27,746 nucleotides of DNA from an uncultured Clostridium sp. (GTDB lineage: Bacteria > Bacillota > Clostridia > Lachnospirales > Lachnospiraceae). The stretch spans positions 1 to 27,746 of the forward strand of contig CAMEWU010000003.1 in assembly GCA_945946715.1 (NCBI GenBank), written 5' to 3'. The notes beneath the pieces were generated by a model, which ran no database searches, was not told the DNA's origin, and worked only from the letters and a program-made list of their open reading frames with translations. Both the position numbers and the translations under genes were made by a program. Positions 14,751-24,900 of this stretch are shown here, in pieces (positions within the stretch are counted from its first letter, which is position 1; every line of letters starts with the position of its first letter).

Positions 14751-17700
14751 ATGCCAAAATTCAGTGTAAAAAAGCCATACACCGTATTAGTAGGTATAAT
14801 TGCATTACTGGTATTTGGATTTGTTACATTTACCCGTTTGTCCACGGATTTGTTACCGGAAATGGAATTACCATATGTGGTAGTTGTTACAACCTATCCG
14901 GGTGCTGCACCGGAGCGTGTAGAAAATCAAGTAACAGAAGTGTTGGAATCCAGTTTGGGAACCATTAATGGAGTGGAGAATATAACCAGCACATCCAGTG
15001 AAAATTTCAGTATGGTAATGTTGGAGTTTTCGGAAGGAACCAACATGGATAGTGCAATGGTTGATTTATCAACTGCCATTGACCAATTGACACTGCCGGA
15101 GAATTGTGGCACACCGATGCTTTTGGAAGTGTCCATGGATATGATGCCTACCATGGAGGTAACCGTTGATTATGATGACATGGATATCTATGAATTAAGT
15201 GCATTTGCTGAAGATACACTGATTCCATATCTGGAACGACAGACAGGTGTTGCCAGCGTAGATGGCATGGGATTAGTGGATGAGATGGTTGAGATCCGGC
15301 TGGATAAAGATAAGATAGATGGCTTAAATGATGAATTGGCGGCATATGTAGATGATTCTCTGGCAGATGCAAAAGAGCAGTTGGATACTGCCAATGCAGA
15401 ATTAAATGATGCACAGAATCAGTTAGATGATAGTAAAAAGGCGTTGGAAGAACAGCAGGATGAAACCATATCCCAGTTGGCACAGACCAGTCAGCTGCTG
15501 GATGAGGCTATGGCGACCCGGGCGGCATATAGTGCACAGGTAACCAGCTTGCAGGCAAGCAAAGCAGCTCTACAGGCAGAGCAAAAAGCATATGAAGATG
15601 CAAAGATTGAAGATACATATGCCCAGTTAAATGCCATGTTTACAGGACTCCATACTGCTGCAGAAAGTATGGGGCAAGGAGATGCAGTTCCTACAGATAT
15701 AGTAGATGCGTATGAACATCCGGAAAAACTGACGGCTATGGTTCAGGTAGCAGAGATGTTGAAGAATATACCGGGCTCCGGCATTACTGAAGAACAGGTT
15801 GCTACATTGAAGGGTCTGACAGCAGACGGCTTAAAACAGGTGGATACAGCATATAAGCGGATTCCGGAAGTTGCAGATGCACTGGCTAATATTGAAATTG
15901 AAATAGCAGCAGCACAGGCAGTACTGGATAATGTAAATACTCAGACACAGGAAGCAGCCAATAATTATACCAAGGTAGAAGAAGGCAAGATATCAGCTGC
16001 GGCCGGCTTTGGTTCAGCAAGTGCTCAACTGGAAGCAGCACAAACAGCATTGAATGACGGAAAAGAAGAAGTTAAGAATGCCAAAGAGTCATATGAATCG
16101 GCCAAGGAGACAGCATTAAAAAATGCAAATCTGGATGCGTTATTAAGTCTGGATACATTATCTAAACTGATTTATGCACAGAACTTTGCCATGCCTGCCG
16201 GTTATATTTATGAAGGTGAGAATCAATATCTGTTAAAGGTAGGGGATGAATTTGACAGCGTTGTAGATTTGAAACATGCGCTGCTATGTGATATCGATGG
16301 TGTTGGAGAAATCCGGGTGGAAGATGTAGCTACCGTAACAATGATTGATAATTCGGGTGTCAGCTATGCAAAGGTAAATGGAAATGAAGCGGTTATTCTG
16401 GCCATTTATAAGGCAAGTACAGCCGGTACAGCAAGTGTATCCGATGAATGTAATGAAGCATTGGAAGAATTGTCAGAAAAGTATCCGGATTTACATGTGC
16501 TGAATCTGATGGATCAGGGTGAATATATTGATATAATTATCAAATCTGTTTTGTCTAACCTTATTTTTGGTGCCATACTGGCAATTATTGTGTTAGCGTT
16601 GTTCTTAAAGGATGTGAAACCAACCATTGTAGTTGCGTTCAGCATTCCGTTAAGTGTTTTATTTGCTATGGTACTTATGTATTTTAGCGGAATGACTATG
16701 AATATTATTTCTCTTTCCGGTCTGGCACTGGGTATTGGTATGTTGGTAGATAATTCTATCGTAGTAATTGAGAATATTTACCGTTTGAGAAATAAAGGAA
16801 TTCCTTCGGCAAGAGCTGCTGTATTAGGTGCAAACCAGGTGGCAGGTGCTATTATTGCATCAACAGTAACCACAATCTGTGTATTCCTGCCGATGGTATT
16901 TGCAGGTGGTATAGCCAAACAATTACTGCCGGATATGGCTTGGACCATTGGATTTAGTTTGGTTGCCAGTCTGATTGTGGCATTGACTGTAGTACCAAGT
17001 ATGAGTGCGACTGTCTTACGAAATACAAAGCCAAGGTCCCATCGTTGGTTTGATGTATTAATCCGGGGATATGAAAAGGCACTTCGGTTCTGCTTAAAGA
17101 GAAAATGGCTTCCGATTGCGATAGCAGTAGTATTACTGGCAGGAAGTGTATATCAGTCATTCCGTACCGGACTGGTATTGTTGCCGACTATGGGTAGTAA
17201 CCAGATGTCAGTATCGATTGTGACCAATAGTGAGAATACGGATGAAGAGAATTATGCATTGGCAGACGAAGCAATGGAGCGTTTGATGGCAATTGATGGA
17301 GTTGAAACCGTAGGAGCCATGACAGAAAGCTCTATGGGGCTGATGAGTACGTCGGATGCCACCAATGGATTCTATTTCTATATTATTGTTTCTGACCAGG
17401 CAGCTAAGAATAATGCTGCAATGGGAAAGAAGATGGAAGAGGCCTTAGCAGATATGGATTTAGAAGAGGTTAATGTAACTCTGTCTAATATGGATATGTC
17501 TGGTTTGATGGGCAGTGGTATGCAAATTGATATTTATGGTTCGGATATAGATACCATGCTGGCGGTTTCAGAGGATGTTATGGATATGCTGGAAGAAGTT
17601 GGCGGCATGGAGGAAATTTCCAATGGACAGGAAGAGGGCGACCAACAGATTAAGATTGTGGTAAACAAAGACAAAGCCATGAAGTACAATCTGACGGTTG

Positions 17701-18701
17701 CACAGATATTCAGTGAATTAATGTCTTCCTTAACTACAGAAGATACAGCTACTACCTTGACGGTAGATGGGAAAGATTACGAAGTTGTAATTGTAGATGA
17801 AACCAATACCGTCAACAAAGATAATCTGATGGATTATGAATTCGAAATTGAAACCACAGATGAAGATGGTAATCAGATAACAGAAACCCATAAGCTTCGT
17901 GAGTTTGCTGAGCTAGAAGAGAGCAAGGGTGTAGCTTCCATTAATCGTGAAAATCAGCAACGGTATATGTCTGTAACTGCTGTTACCATGGATGGTTACA
18001 ATACGACATTACTGGCTAGGGATGTACAGGATAAGTTAGATAACTATGAAGCACCTGAGGGTATTACCATCGAGATTGCAGGTGAAAGTGAAAGTGTTAA
18101 TGAAGCATTACAGGATATGTTGCTCATGATTTTACTTGCAATTATATTGATTTATCTGGTTATGGTGGCACAGTTCCAGAATCTGGTATCTCCATTCATT
18201 GTATTGCTGACTATTCCATTGGCATTTACGGGAGGATTTTTGGCACTCCTGATTAGTGGACAGGAGATTTCCATTATATGCTTAATGGGCTTCCTGGTAC
18301 TGGCAGGTGTTATTGTAAATAACGGTATCGTGTTTGTGGATTATGTAAATCAGTTGCGTCTGGGTGGTATGGAAAAGAAAGAGGCGCTGGTGGAAACCGG
18401 AAAGACCCGTATGCGTCCAATCCTTATGACTGCATTAACAACCATTCTGGCAATGTCTACCATGGCATTTAGTAATGATATGGCTTCGGCAATGGGCAAG
18501 GGTATGGCAATTGTAGTGATTGGCGGTCTTACCTATGGTACATTAATGACCCTGTTTATCGTGCCGGTATTCTATGATATCATCTATCGGAAGAAAGAAA
18601 TGAAGAAGGTAGATATCGGTGATGAAGATACCTTGAAGGAGGACGAACTGCTGTTGGCAGAAGGTATTAACGATATTGGAGGAGATACAAATGCCGAGTG
18701 A
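14751..18701 (+). CDS. RND-family exporter with coiled-coil insertion
   Basis: Proton-driven resistance-nodulation-division exporter of 1316 aa; the family is usually 1020-1050. Membrane helix 1 is at about 11-30. Porter domain 1 follows (PGAAPERVENQVTEVLE). Helices 2-6 start near 594, with helix 4 carrying GIGMLVDNSIVVIENI, where D667 is kept and the second aspartate of AcrB is N. The second half repeats the plan, with VNNGIVFVDY in helix 10. Residues about 190-460 are an insertion rich in A, Q, E, K and D: heptad-like helices (190-285, 376-460) flank a less regular tip. It interrupts the segment matching AcrB's funnel (docking) domain, which resumes at SLDTLSKLIYAQNF. ATG 14751 follows AGGAGG. 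No adaptor or outer channel gene is present, as expected in a monoderm. Substrate unknown. Confidence 0.92.
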   Translation: MPKFSVKKPYTVLVGIIALLVFGFVTFTRLSTDLLPEMELPYVVVVTTYPGAAPERVENQVTEVLESSLGTINGVENITSTSSENFSMVMLEFSEGTNMDSAMVDLSTAIDQLTLPENCGTPMLLEVSMDMMPTMEVTVDYDDMDIYELSAFAEDTLIPYLERQTGVASVDGMGLVDEMVEIRLDKDKIDGLNDELAAYVDDSLADAKEQLDTANAELNDAQNQLDDSKKALEEQQDETISQLAQTSQLLDEAMATRAAYSAQVTSLQASKAALQAEQKAYEDAKIEDTYAQLNAMFTGLHTAAESMGQGDAVPTDIVDAYEHPEKLTAMVQVAEMLKNIPGSGITEEQVATLKGLTADGLKQVDTAYKRIPEVADALANIEIEIAAAQAVLDNVNTQTQEAANNYTKVEEGKISAAAGFGSASAQLEAAQTALNDGKEEVKNAKESYESAKETALKNANLDALLSLDTLSKLIYAQNFAMPAGYIYEGENQYLLKVGDEFDSVVDLKHALLCDIDGVGEIRVEDVATVTMIDNSGVSYAKVNGNEAVILAIYKASTAGTASVSDECNEALEELSEKYPDLHVLNLMDQGEYIDIIIKSVLSNLIFGAILAIIVLALFLKDVKPTIVVAFSIPLSVLFAMVLMYFSGMTMNIISLSGLALGIGMLVDNSIVVIENIYRLRNKGIPSARAAVLGANQVAGAIIASTVTTICVFLPMVFAGGIAKQLLPDMAWTIGFSLVASLIVALTVVPSMSATVLRNTKPRSHRWFDVLIRGYEKALRFCLKRKWLPIAIAVVLLAGSVYQSFRTGLVLLPTMGSNQMSVSIVTNSENTDEENYALADEAMERLMAIDGVETVGAMTESSMGLMSTSDATNGFYFYIIVSDQAAKNNAAMGKKMEEALADMDLEEVNVTLSNMDMSGLMGSGMQIDIYGSDIDTMLAVSEDVMDMLEEVGGMEEISNGQEEGDQQIKIVVNKDKAMKYNLTVAQIFSELMSSLTTEDTATTLTVDGKDYEVVIVDETNTVNKDNLMDYEFEIETTDEDGNQITETHKLREFAELEESKGVASINRENQQRYMSVTAVTMDGYNTTLLARDVQDKLDNYEAPEGITIEIAGESESVNEALQDMLLMILLAIILIYLVMVAQFQNLVSPFIVLLTIPLAFTGGFLALLISGQEISIICLMGFLVLAGVIVNNGIVFVDYVNQLRLGGMEKKEALVETGKTRMRPILMTALTTILAMSTMAFSNDMASAMGKGMAIVVIGGLTYGTLMTLFIVPVFYDIIYRKKEMKKVDIGDEDTLKEDELLLAEGINDIGGDTNAE

Positions 18702-19314
18702 GAAAGAAAAAATGCTTCGGGGAAAGATTTATGACCCTTCCGACCGGGAACTGGCAGACCTTCGGGCTAAAGCACACCGGCTTTCCAAACAGTATAATGA
18801 TACCTATGAGGAAGAAGAAGCAAAGCGACAGGAACTGATGCATCAGCTTCTGCCGTATCATGGGGATGGATGTTATTTACAAGGACCGGTTTATGTTGAT
18901 TATGGAGAATTTACGGTTTTAGGAAAGAGTGTATATGCCAACTTTAATTTCACCATACTGGATACCTGCCCGATAAAGATAGGAGATAATGTATACTTTG
19001 GACCGAATTGTACCTTGGCAACGCCAATGCATCCCATGCTTGGAAAGGAACGTCTTTTTAAAAAGAAACCGGATGGAACGCTATATGATGATGAATATGG
19101 CAAACCAATTACCATTGGCAACGACTGCTGGGTTGCAAGTAATGTAGTTATTTGCGGTGGAGTAGAAATTGGCGAAAACTGTGTGATTGGTGCCGGGAGT
19201 GTTGTAACAAAGAGCATTCCAGCCAATTCCTTTGCTGCGGGAAATCCATGCAAGGTAATCCGCCAGTTGACGGAGCAGGACAGTATACGGCTTCGGAAAG
19301 AGTTGTTTGTATAG
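18691..19314 (+). CDS. Sugar O-acetyltransferase (maltose/galactoside type)
   Basis: Acetyl-CoA-dependent O-acetyltransferase of 207 aa in the LacA/Maa hexapeptide family. The N-terminal block EKEKMLRGKIYDPSDREL (about 3-20) is the Maa-type helical cap. The left-handed beta-helix runs from about 60 to 190, with the catalytic-histidine loop ATPMHPM, then IGNDCWVASNVVICGGVEIG and VIGAGSVVTKSIPANSFAAG. Such enzymes form trimers in the cytoplasm. ATG 18691 lies 11 nt inside the end of the exporter gene and has GGAGGAG just upstream; a TTG at 18676 would overlap that site and is rejected. The overlap implies coupled translation with the exporter, but the acceptor sugar is unknown, and a functional link is inference. 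Confidence 0.9.
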   Translation: MPSEKEKMLRGKIYDPSDRELADLRAKAHRLSKQYNDTYEEEEAKRQELMHQLLPYHGDGCYLQGPVYVDYGEFTVLGKSVYANFNFTILDTCPIKIGDNVYFGPNCTLATPMHPMLGKERLFKKKPDGTLYDDEYGKPITIGNDCWVASNVVICGGVEIGENCVIGAGSVVTKSIPANSFAAGNPCKVIRQLTEQDSIRLRKELFV

Positions 19315-19379
19315 GATGAAACAAAATGTAATTGGTAAAGCCTTAAATAATGTTTTGATGGAAAGAGGAGGAGAACGAA

Positions 19380-20138
19380 ATGAAGAAAAAAATTGTGTTA
19401 GCATTGGTTACAGTCGCAACAACTCTTTCATTAACCAGTTGCGAACGTATTAATCAGGCGGTTCTTGAGGAGGAGCCTTCGTCGCTTGTAGTAGAGGAAA
19501 ATTCGGTAGAAGACAGTGTAGTTGATATCAAAACTCCCGATGGCTCTTCAGAAGACAATTCTGAAGATACTTCGATGGAAGGTGAGATTACAGAGGGTGA
19601 GTATACACCTGAACAAATTTCTGCAGCACTTCCGACAGACGATGTGAAGATGACCATTGAACTGGCAGGAAATATATATGTCAGTGTAGTCAACAGACCT
19701 GATATGATGATGACAACGACGGTACAAGGAATTACATCTGAAGTATATTTTGTAGAAGGTGTGGTTTATACACATACCAATGCAATGGGAATGGATATGT
19801 GGATGAAGATTCCAAATGAAGACGAAAGCTATATTACAGAGCAGAACCCTACAGCAAATGTTGGCATTATTCCGGAAAGTATTACGAATATTGAAGTATT
19901 GGAAACCATTTCAGAAGACGGTTTGACTCTTGATGTTGTAAAAGTAACAACCGAAACAGAAGAAGAACCTATGGAAACTACGCTTTATATTAATACAGAA
20001 ACCGGTTATGTTTATAAGATGATTACAGATACCAATATTGGAGAAGGCTGTGTATACGTAGAACCCAATGCAACCTTTACATTACCTGTAGAAGCTGCAA
20101 ACGCAAAAGAGATTTCAATTCCGCAGACAGAACAGTAA
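19380..20138 (+). CDS. Acidic lipoprotein of unknown function
   Basis: Predicted surface lipoprotein of 252 aa. A signal peptide (KKK, then a hydrophobic core to about residue 17) ends at the lipobox LTSC with lipidated C21. An acidic, Ser/Glu/Asp-rich tether covers about 22-75. The folded part (about 78-250) alternates short strands: VNRPDMMMTTTVQG, SEVYFVEGVVYTHTN, MDMWMKIP, then TLYINTETGYVYKM near the end. This pattern recalls LolA/LppX-like lipoproteins that hold lipids in Gram-positives, but I cannot confirm it. ATG 19380 follows GAGGAGGAG. It lies 65 nt after the acetyltransferase with no clear promoter of its own, so it probably belongs to the exporter operon. Confidence 0.85.
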   Translation: MKKKIVLALVTVATTLSLTSCERINQAVLEEEPSSLVVEENSVEDSVVDIKTPDGSSEDNSEDTSMEGEITEGEYTPEQISAALPTDDVKMTIELAGNIYVSVVNRPDMMMTTTVQGITSEVYFVEGVVYTHTNAMGMDMWMKIPNEDESYITEQNPTANVGIIPESITNIEVLETISEDGLTLDVVKVTTETEEEPMETTLYINTETGYVYKMITDTNIGEGCVYVEPNATFTLPVEAANAKEISIPQTEQ

Positions 20139-20167
20139 GTAATCATTAATAAATAGGAAATGAGACA

Positions 20168-20190
20168 GGGTTTGGTATAACACCAAACCC
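20168..20190 (+). terminator. Hairpin after the lipoprotein gene
   Basis: Perfect 9-bp stem GGGTTTGGT/ACCAAACCC with loop ATAAC. The tail TTAAATAATATTTAG is only partly T-rich, so termination may be incomplete. The next 200 nt (20191-20394) hold no gene I can support. Confidence 0.7.
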
Positions 20191-20394
20191 TTAAATAATA
20201 TTTAGTCTATTTTGTATGCTTCCGGATAAGGGATTCTGTGCTCATCCGGGAGATGTCGCATGTAGTTTCGATAGAGCGGGTAATTGATTCAAGATAGGAT
20301 ATGGACACAGATACATAGGAGTTATCAGGGAATTGATAAGCCCCACTAAATGGTAACATCCTTTTGAAAAAAATGTTGAAAGCGTAAAACCTTC

Positions 20395-20422
20395 TTGCAG
20401 AATAGGGAAAATCGTGCATAAT
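20395..20422 (+). promoter_or_regulatory. Possible promoter of glmU-pth-mfd
   Basis: TTGCAG (20395-20400), a 16-nt spacer and CATAAT (20417-20422), about 65 nt before the start codon. Moderate match only; a TTGAAA at 20376-20381 offers a weaker alternative -35. Confidence 0.4.
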
Positions 20423-20488
20423 AAAAGAAGAAGAAATGAAAGAATGAGAACGTGTTTGAACAATAAAGAAGAATGGAGAGGGCAGATA

Positions 20489-21238
20489 ATGAGTAAGTTA
20501 AAAGCAGTAATTTTGGCAGCAGGTAAAGGAACAAGAATGAAATCGGATTTACCAAAGGTATTACATGAAATAGACGGAAAGACTATGGTAGAATATGTGA
20601 TAGATGCGGCAAAAGAAGCCGGAGCAGAAGATATCTGCCTGGTAGTAGGGCATAAGGCAGATATGGTAAAGGAACGGGTTGGAGATGGTGTAACCTATGT
20701 GCTTCAGGAGGAACAGCTTGGTACGGGACATGCCGTAAGATGTGCTGCGGATTTTATCGGAACCGATGGAGATACTATGATTCTCTGCGGTGATACACCT
20801 ATCATCACAGGAAGAACCTTACAGGAATTACTGGCATATCACAAGCTGTATGAATTAAAGGTAACTGTACTGTCTACCATATTAGAAGATGCAACCGGAT
20901 ATGGAAGAATTGTTCGGGATGCCGATGGTAATTTCCTAAAAATCGTAGAACAGAAGGATGCGACTCCGGAGGAACAGGCAATTCGGGAAATTAATTCCGG
21001 TATGTATGTATTTCAATCAGCGGCTTTATCAGATAGTTTGAAAAAGATTACAAACAATAATGCACAGAAGGAATATTATCTCACTGATACCATTGAGATT
21101 CTTCATAATGAGAATGCAGGAAGCAATGGTATTGTAGTTGGAGCGATGGCAACGGAACGGGCAGACGAAACCAGAGGTGTGAATACAGTGGAACAGCTGG
21201 CAGAGGCAGCGGAGATTCTGAGACAGCGCAGAGCATAG
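20489..21238 (+). CDS. GlmU-type UDP-GlcNAc pyrophosphorylase, single domain
   Basis: Nucleotidyltransferase of 249 aa matching only the N-terminal half of GlmU (normally about 450-460 aa), which makes UDP-GlcNAc from GlcNAc-1-phosphate and UTP. Pyrophosphorylase motifs are present: AAGKGTRMKSDLPKVLHEI (9-27), EEQLGTGHAV, ILCGDTPII, GYGRIV, EINSGMY, and the closing RGVNTVEQLAEAAEIL. The chain stops in the arm helix, where full GlmU runs on into the acetyltransferase beta-helix. Downstream DNA to 21323 does not encode that domain in any frame I can read. ATG 20489 follows GGAGAGGG; an earlier in-frame ATG at 20414 lacks a ribosome site and adds no conserved residues. Synteny with pth and mfd supports the GlmU assignment. 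The GlcN-1-P acetylation step must come from elsewhere. Confidence 0.88.
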   Translation: MSKLKAVILAAGKGTRMKSDLPKVLHEIDGKTMVEYVIDAAKEAGAEDICLVVGHKADMVKERVGDGVTYVLQEEQLGTGHAVRCAADFIGTDGDTMILCGDTPIITGRTLQELLAYHKLYELKVTVLSTILEDATGYGRIVRDADGNFLKIVEQKDATPEEQAIREINSGMYVFQSAALSDSLKKITNNNAQKEYYLTDTIEILHNENAGSNGIVVGAMATERADETRGVNTVEQLAEAAEILRQRRA

Positions 21239-21323
21239 ACAGGTGTAAAGTCAAATATGGAAAAACGGCATCAGGACTCCGTTACCTGCGGTGATATCTC
21301 ATGCCAAGAGAGGAAGTCTTCAT

Positions 21324-21896
21324 ATGAAAATAATAGCAGGTCTTGGAAATCCAACCAGGGAATACGAAGGAACCCGGCATAATATTGGATTTTCAGTGAT
21401 AGATAAACTGGCAGAACAATATAATATCAGTATGACAGAAAAGAAGCATAAGGCAATTTGCGGTAAAGGTATCATCGAAGGAGAGAAGGTAGTGCTTTTA
21501 AAACCTCAAACCTATATGAACCTGAGTGGAGAAAGTATTGGAGAAGCAGTAAATTACTATAAAGTGGACCCGGAAGAAGATTTAATCGTTATTTATGATG
21601 ATATTGATTTAGATGTGGGACGGCTTAGAATCCGGGAAAAAGGAAGTGCCGGTGGACATAATGGCATGAAAAATATTATTGCCCATTTAGGAACAGAGGT
21701 ATTTCCACGAATCCGAGTTGGTGTAGGTGCAAAACCAAAGGGTTGGGATTTGGCAGACTATGTCTTAGGGCGATTTCCGAAAGAAGAGTTAGAAGATATA
21801 GAAGCAGCCGGATTGGATGCATGTCAGGCAGTTGCACTGATTATATCTCAGGATGTAAAGGCTGCCATGAATCAGATGAATGTGAAGAAAAAATAG
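21324..21896 (+). CDS. pth: Peptidyl-tRNA hydrolase
   Basis: Releases tRNA from stalled peptidyl-tRNA; 190 aa, a standard length. The signature GLGNPTREYEGTRHN holds N9 and catalytic H19. PQTYMNLSGESIG (61-73) contributes a substrate-binding Asn, and IYDDIDLDVGRLRIR holds the catalytic Asp (92 or 93). GSAGGHNGMKNI follows. ATG 21324 has GAGAGGAAG about 8 nt upstream; an ATA codon at 21291 with extra residues MISHAKRGSLH is rejected because the conserved fold starts at MKIIAGLGNP. It lies 85 nt after the glmU-like gene and 14 nt before mfd, an order kept from Bacillus. Confidence 0.97.
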   Translation: MKIIAGLGNPTREYEGTRHNIGFSVIDKLAEQYNISMTEKKHKAICGKGIIEGEKVVLLKPQTYMNLSGESIGEAVNYYKVDPEEDLIVIYDDIDLDVGRLRIREKGSAGGHNGMKNIIAHLGTEVFPRIRVGVGAKPKGWDLADYVLGRFPKEELEDIEAAGLDACQAVALIISQDVKAAMNQMNVKKK

Positions 21897-21910
21897 TGGA
21901 AGGTAACAGC

Positions 21911-24900
21911 ATGGAAGCAATTTTAGCACCGGTACGGGAAAGCAAACCGTATCAGGCGATTTTGCAGGCAATGAACCAGAGCGGCTTTACAGCGGTATCA
22001 GGACTTAGTGATACCGCCTTTAGTTGTGCTGTTCACTGTCTGAGTGCCAATGCCCCATACCGGTTAATTGTAACCTATGGTGAGCAGCGGGCAAGACAAT
22101 TAGAAGAAAACTATCGGTTCTTTGACCGTAGGGTATTCGTATATCCGGCAAAGGATGTATTGTTCTACAGTGCAGATGTACATGGAAATGCAATTGTGCG
22201 TCAGCGTCTGGAGATATTAAAACGGGTAGTGGAAGGACAGGAGAGCACTATTATTTTACCCATAGAAGTTCTGATGGAACGACTTCCGGAACTGTCTCAA
22301 ATAGAGAAAAACCGATATCGGATACAAGTGGGTGACAGTATCCATATTCAGGAGTTTCATCAGAGAATGACTGCGCTGGGATATGAAAAACGGGATTGGG
22401 TAGATGGTGCCGGGCAGTATGCTGTCCGGGGTGGTATTTTAGATGTATTTCCATTAACCGAAGATTGCCCATACCGGATAGAACTATGGGGAGATGAAGT
22501 GGATTCTATCCGAAGCTTTGACGTGGAAAGCCAGCGTTCTATGGAAGAGCTTCAGGACTTAATGATTTATCCGGCAACCGAGGTGGTTCTGACTGAGGAA
22601 CGGATTGCTCGGGGATTGAAAAAAATCGAGGCGGAGCATCAGAAATGTGCCAAGGCGTTAAAGGAAGCTTTTCAGACAGAGGCTTATGCCAGACTGAATC
22701 GAACGGTGGATGCCTTACGGGAGGAACTGACAGAACTGCATGATGCCATAGGGATTGATGGATATATCACATATTTTTATGATAAGTTGGTTTCTATTCT
22801 GGATTATTTTCCGGAAGGAACCCGGGTGTTTGTAGATGAACCGAAACGAGTAGAAGAAAGTGCCAAAGCGTACCAGTTGGAATTTCAGGAAAATATGAAA
22901 AGCCGGTTAGAAGGTGGTTATATCCTGCCGGGACAGGCGGAAATTCTGTTAGATATGCCGACGGTTATGCATAATCTGGAACAGCGTTCTGCTGTGCTTT
23001 GTACCGCATTGATTCAGCAGATGGAGGAATGGGGAGTCTGCCGGGAGAACCACTGGGAATCAAAACTTGTGCAGTCCTATAATAATCATTTTGATTTGCT
23101 GGTAAAGAATGTGACAGCGTGGAAAAAGAAAGGATACCGGACAGTGATTGTCTGTACCTCTCCTACCCGGGCAAAACGGATTGCGGCGGAATTTGAAGAT
23201 TATGATATCGTCTGTTTTTATAGTGATGATTTGAACCGGGAACTGAAAGCTTCAGAAGTGATGGTAGCAGCCGGAAGACTGACAAAGGGATTTGAATTTC
23301 CGGAGCAGAAGCTGGTGGTTGTCAGCGAAGGTGACATTTTCCAAATGAGTGAACGCACCCGTAAGAAACGGCTAAAGCCGAAGTACAGCGGAGAACGGAT
23401 TCACAGTTTTTCTGATATTTCTGTAGGAGATTATGTGGTTCATGAGAATCATGGCATTGGTATTTATCGGGGAATTGAGAAAATAGAGGTGGATAAAGTC
23501 GCCAAAGACTATATTACCATTGAATATAAGGATAACAGTAAATTATACATTCTGGCTTCCCAACTGGACCTGATACAGAAGTTTTCCGGTAAAGAGGGTG
23601 CCAGACCAAAACTGGATAAACTTGGAGGAACTGCATGGCAGACCACGAAGAACCGGGTAAAAGGACATGTGGCAGGCATCGCAAAGGAACTGGTAGATCT
23701 GTATGCAATCCGGCAGGAAAAGGAAGGGTATGCTTATTCTCCGGATACCATTTGGCAAAAAGAGTTTGAAGAAGCTTTTCCTTATGAAGAGACAGAAGAC
23801 CAGTTACGGGCGATTGAAGAAACAAAGCAGGATATGGAAAGTCATCGGATTATGGACCGATTGATTTGTGGTGATGTGGGATATGGAAAAACAGAAATTG
23901 CCATTCGGGCGGCGTTTAAGGCAGTACAGGATGGAAAGCAAGTGGTATATCTGGTGCCAACCACCATATTGGCTCAGCAGCATTTTGCCACCTTCACAGA
24001 ACGGATGAAAAATTATCCTGTCACCATAAAGATGCTATCCCGTTTCTGCACGGCAACGGAACAGAAGAAGATTCTGGAAGGTTTGAAAAACGGAATGGTA
24101 GATATTGTAATTGGAACCCATCGGCTGTTTTCCAAGGATGTTGTCTATAAGAATCTGGGACTGTTGATTATTGATGAAGAGCAGCGGTTTGGGGTTGCAC
24201 ACAAGGAAAAGATCAAGCAGATGAAAAAGGATATTGATGTTCTGACGTTAACGGCTACCCCTATTCCAAGAACGTTGCATATGAGTCTAATTGGTATCCG
24301 CAGTATGAGCCTGTTAGAGGAACCGCCGATTGACCGTCAGGCAATCCAGACCTATGTGCTGGAGTATAATCCGGAGCTGGTACGGGAAGCAATCAACCGG
24401 GAACTGGCACGGGGAGGACAGGTCTACTATGTATATAACCGTGTTAATGATATTGATTTGGTAACTATGCAGCTTCAGGAGCTTCTGCCCGAAGCCCGGA
24501 TTGCCTTCGCACATGGACAGATGAAAGAACGGGAACTGGAAACGATTATGTACCAGTTTATTAATGGTGATATTGATGTGCTGGTAACCACTACCATTAT
24601 TGAAACAGGATTGGACATCTCGAATGTAAACACAATGATTATTCAGGATGCAGATAATTTCGGACTGTCTCAGCTGTATCAGCTTCGGGGGCGGGTAGGA
24701 CGTTCCAATCGGCGAGCATCGGCATTTCTTATGTATCGTCGGGATAAGATGCTGAAGGAAACAGCAGAAAAGCGGTTACAGGCAATTCGGGAATTTACGG
24801 ATTTGGGCTCCGGTTATCGAATCGCTCTTCGGGATTTGGAGATTCGGGGAGCCGGTAACCTGTTAGGAGAAGACCAGTCCGGACATATGGAAGCAGTGGG

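Noticed and set aside
18900..19253. 117-codon minus-strand frame
   Set aside because: Antisense shadow of the acetyltransferase gene, whose motifs are intact on the plus strand.
20207..20419. Minus-strand frame of 70 codons
   Set aside because: No ribosome site before its ATG and no recognisable motif; it overlaps the probable glmU promoter.
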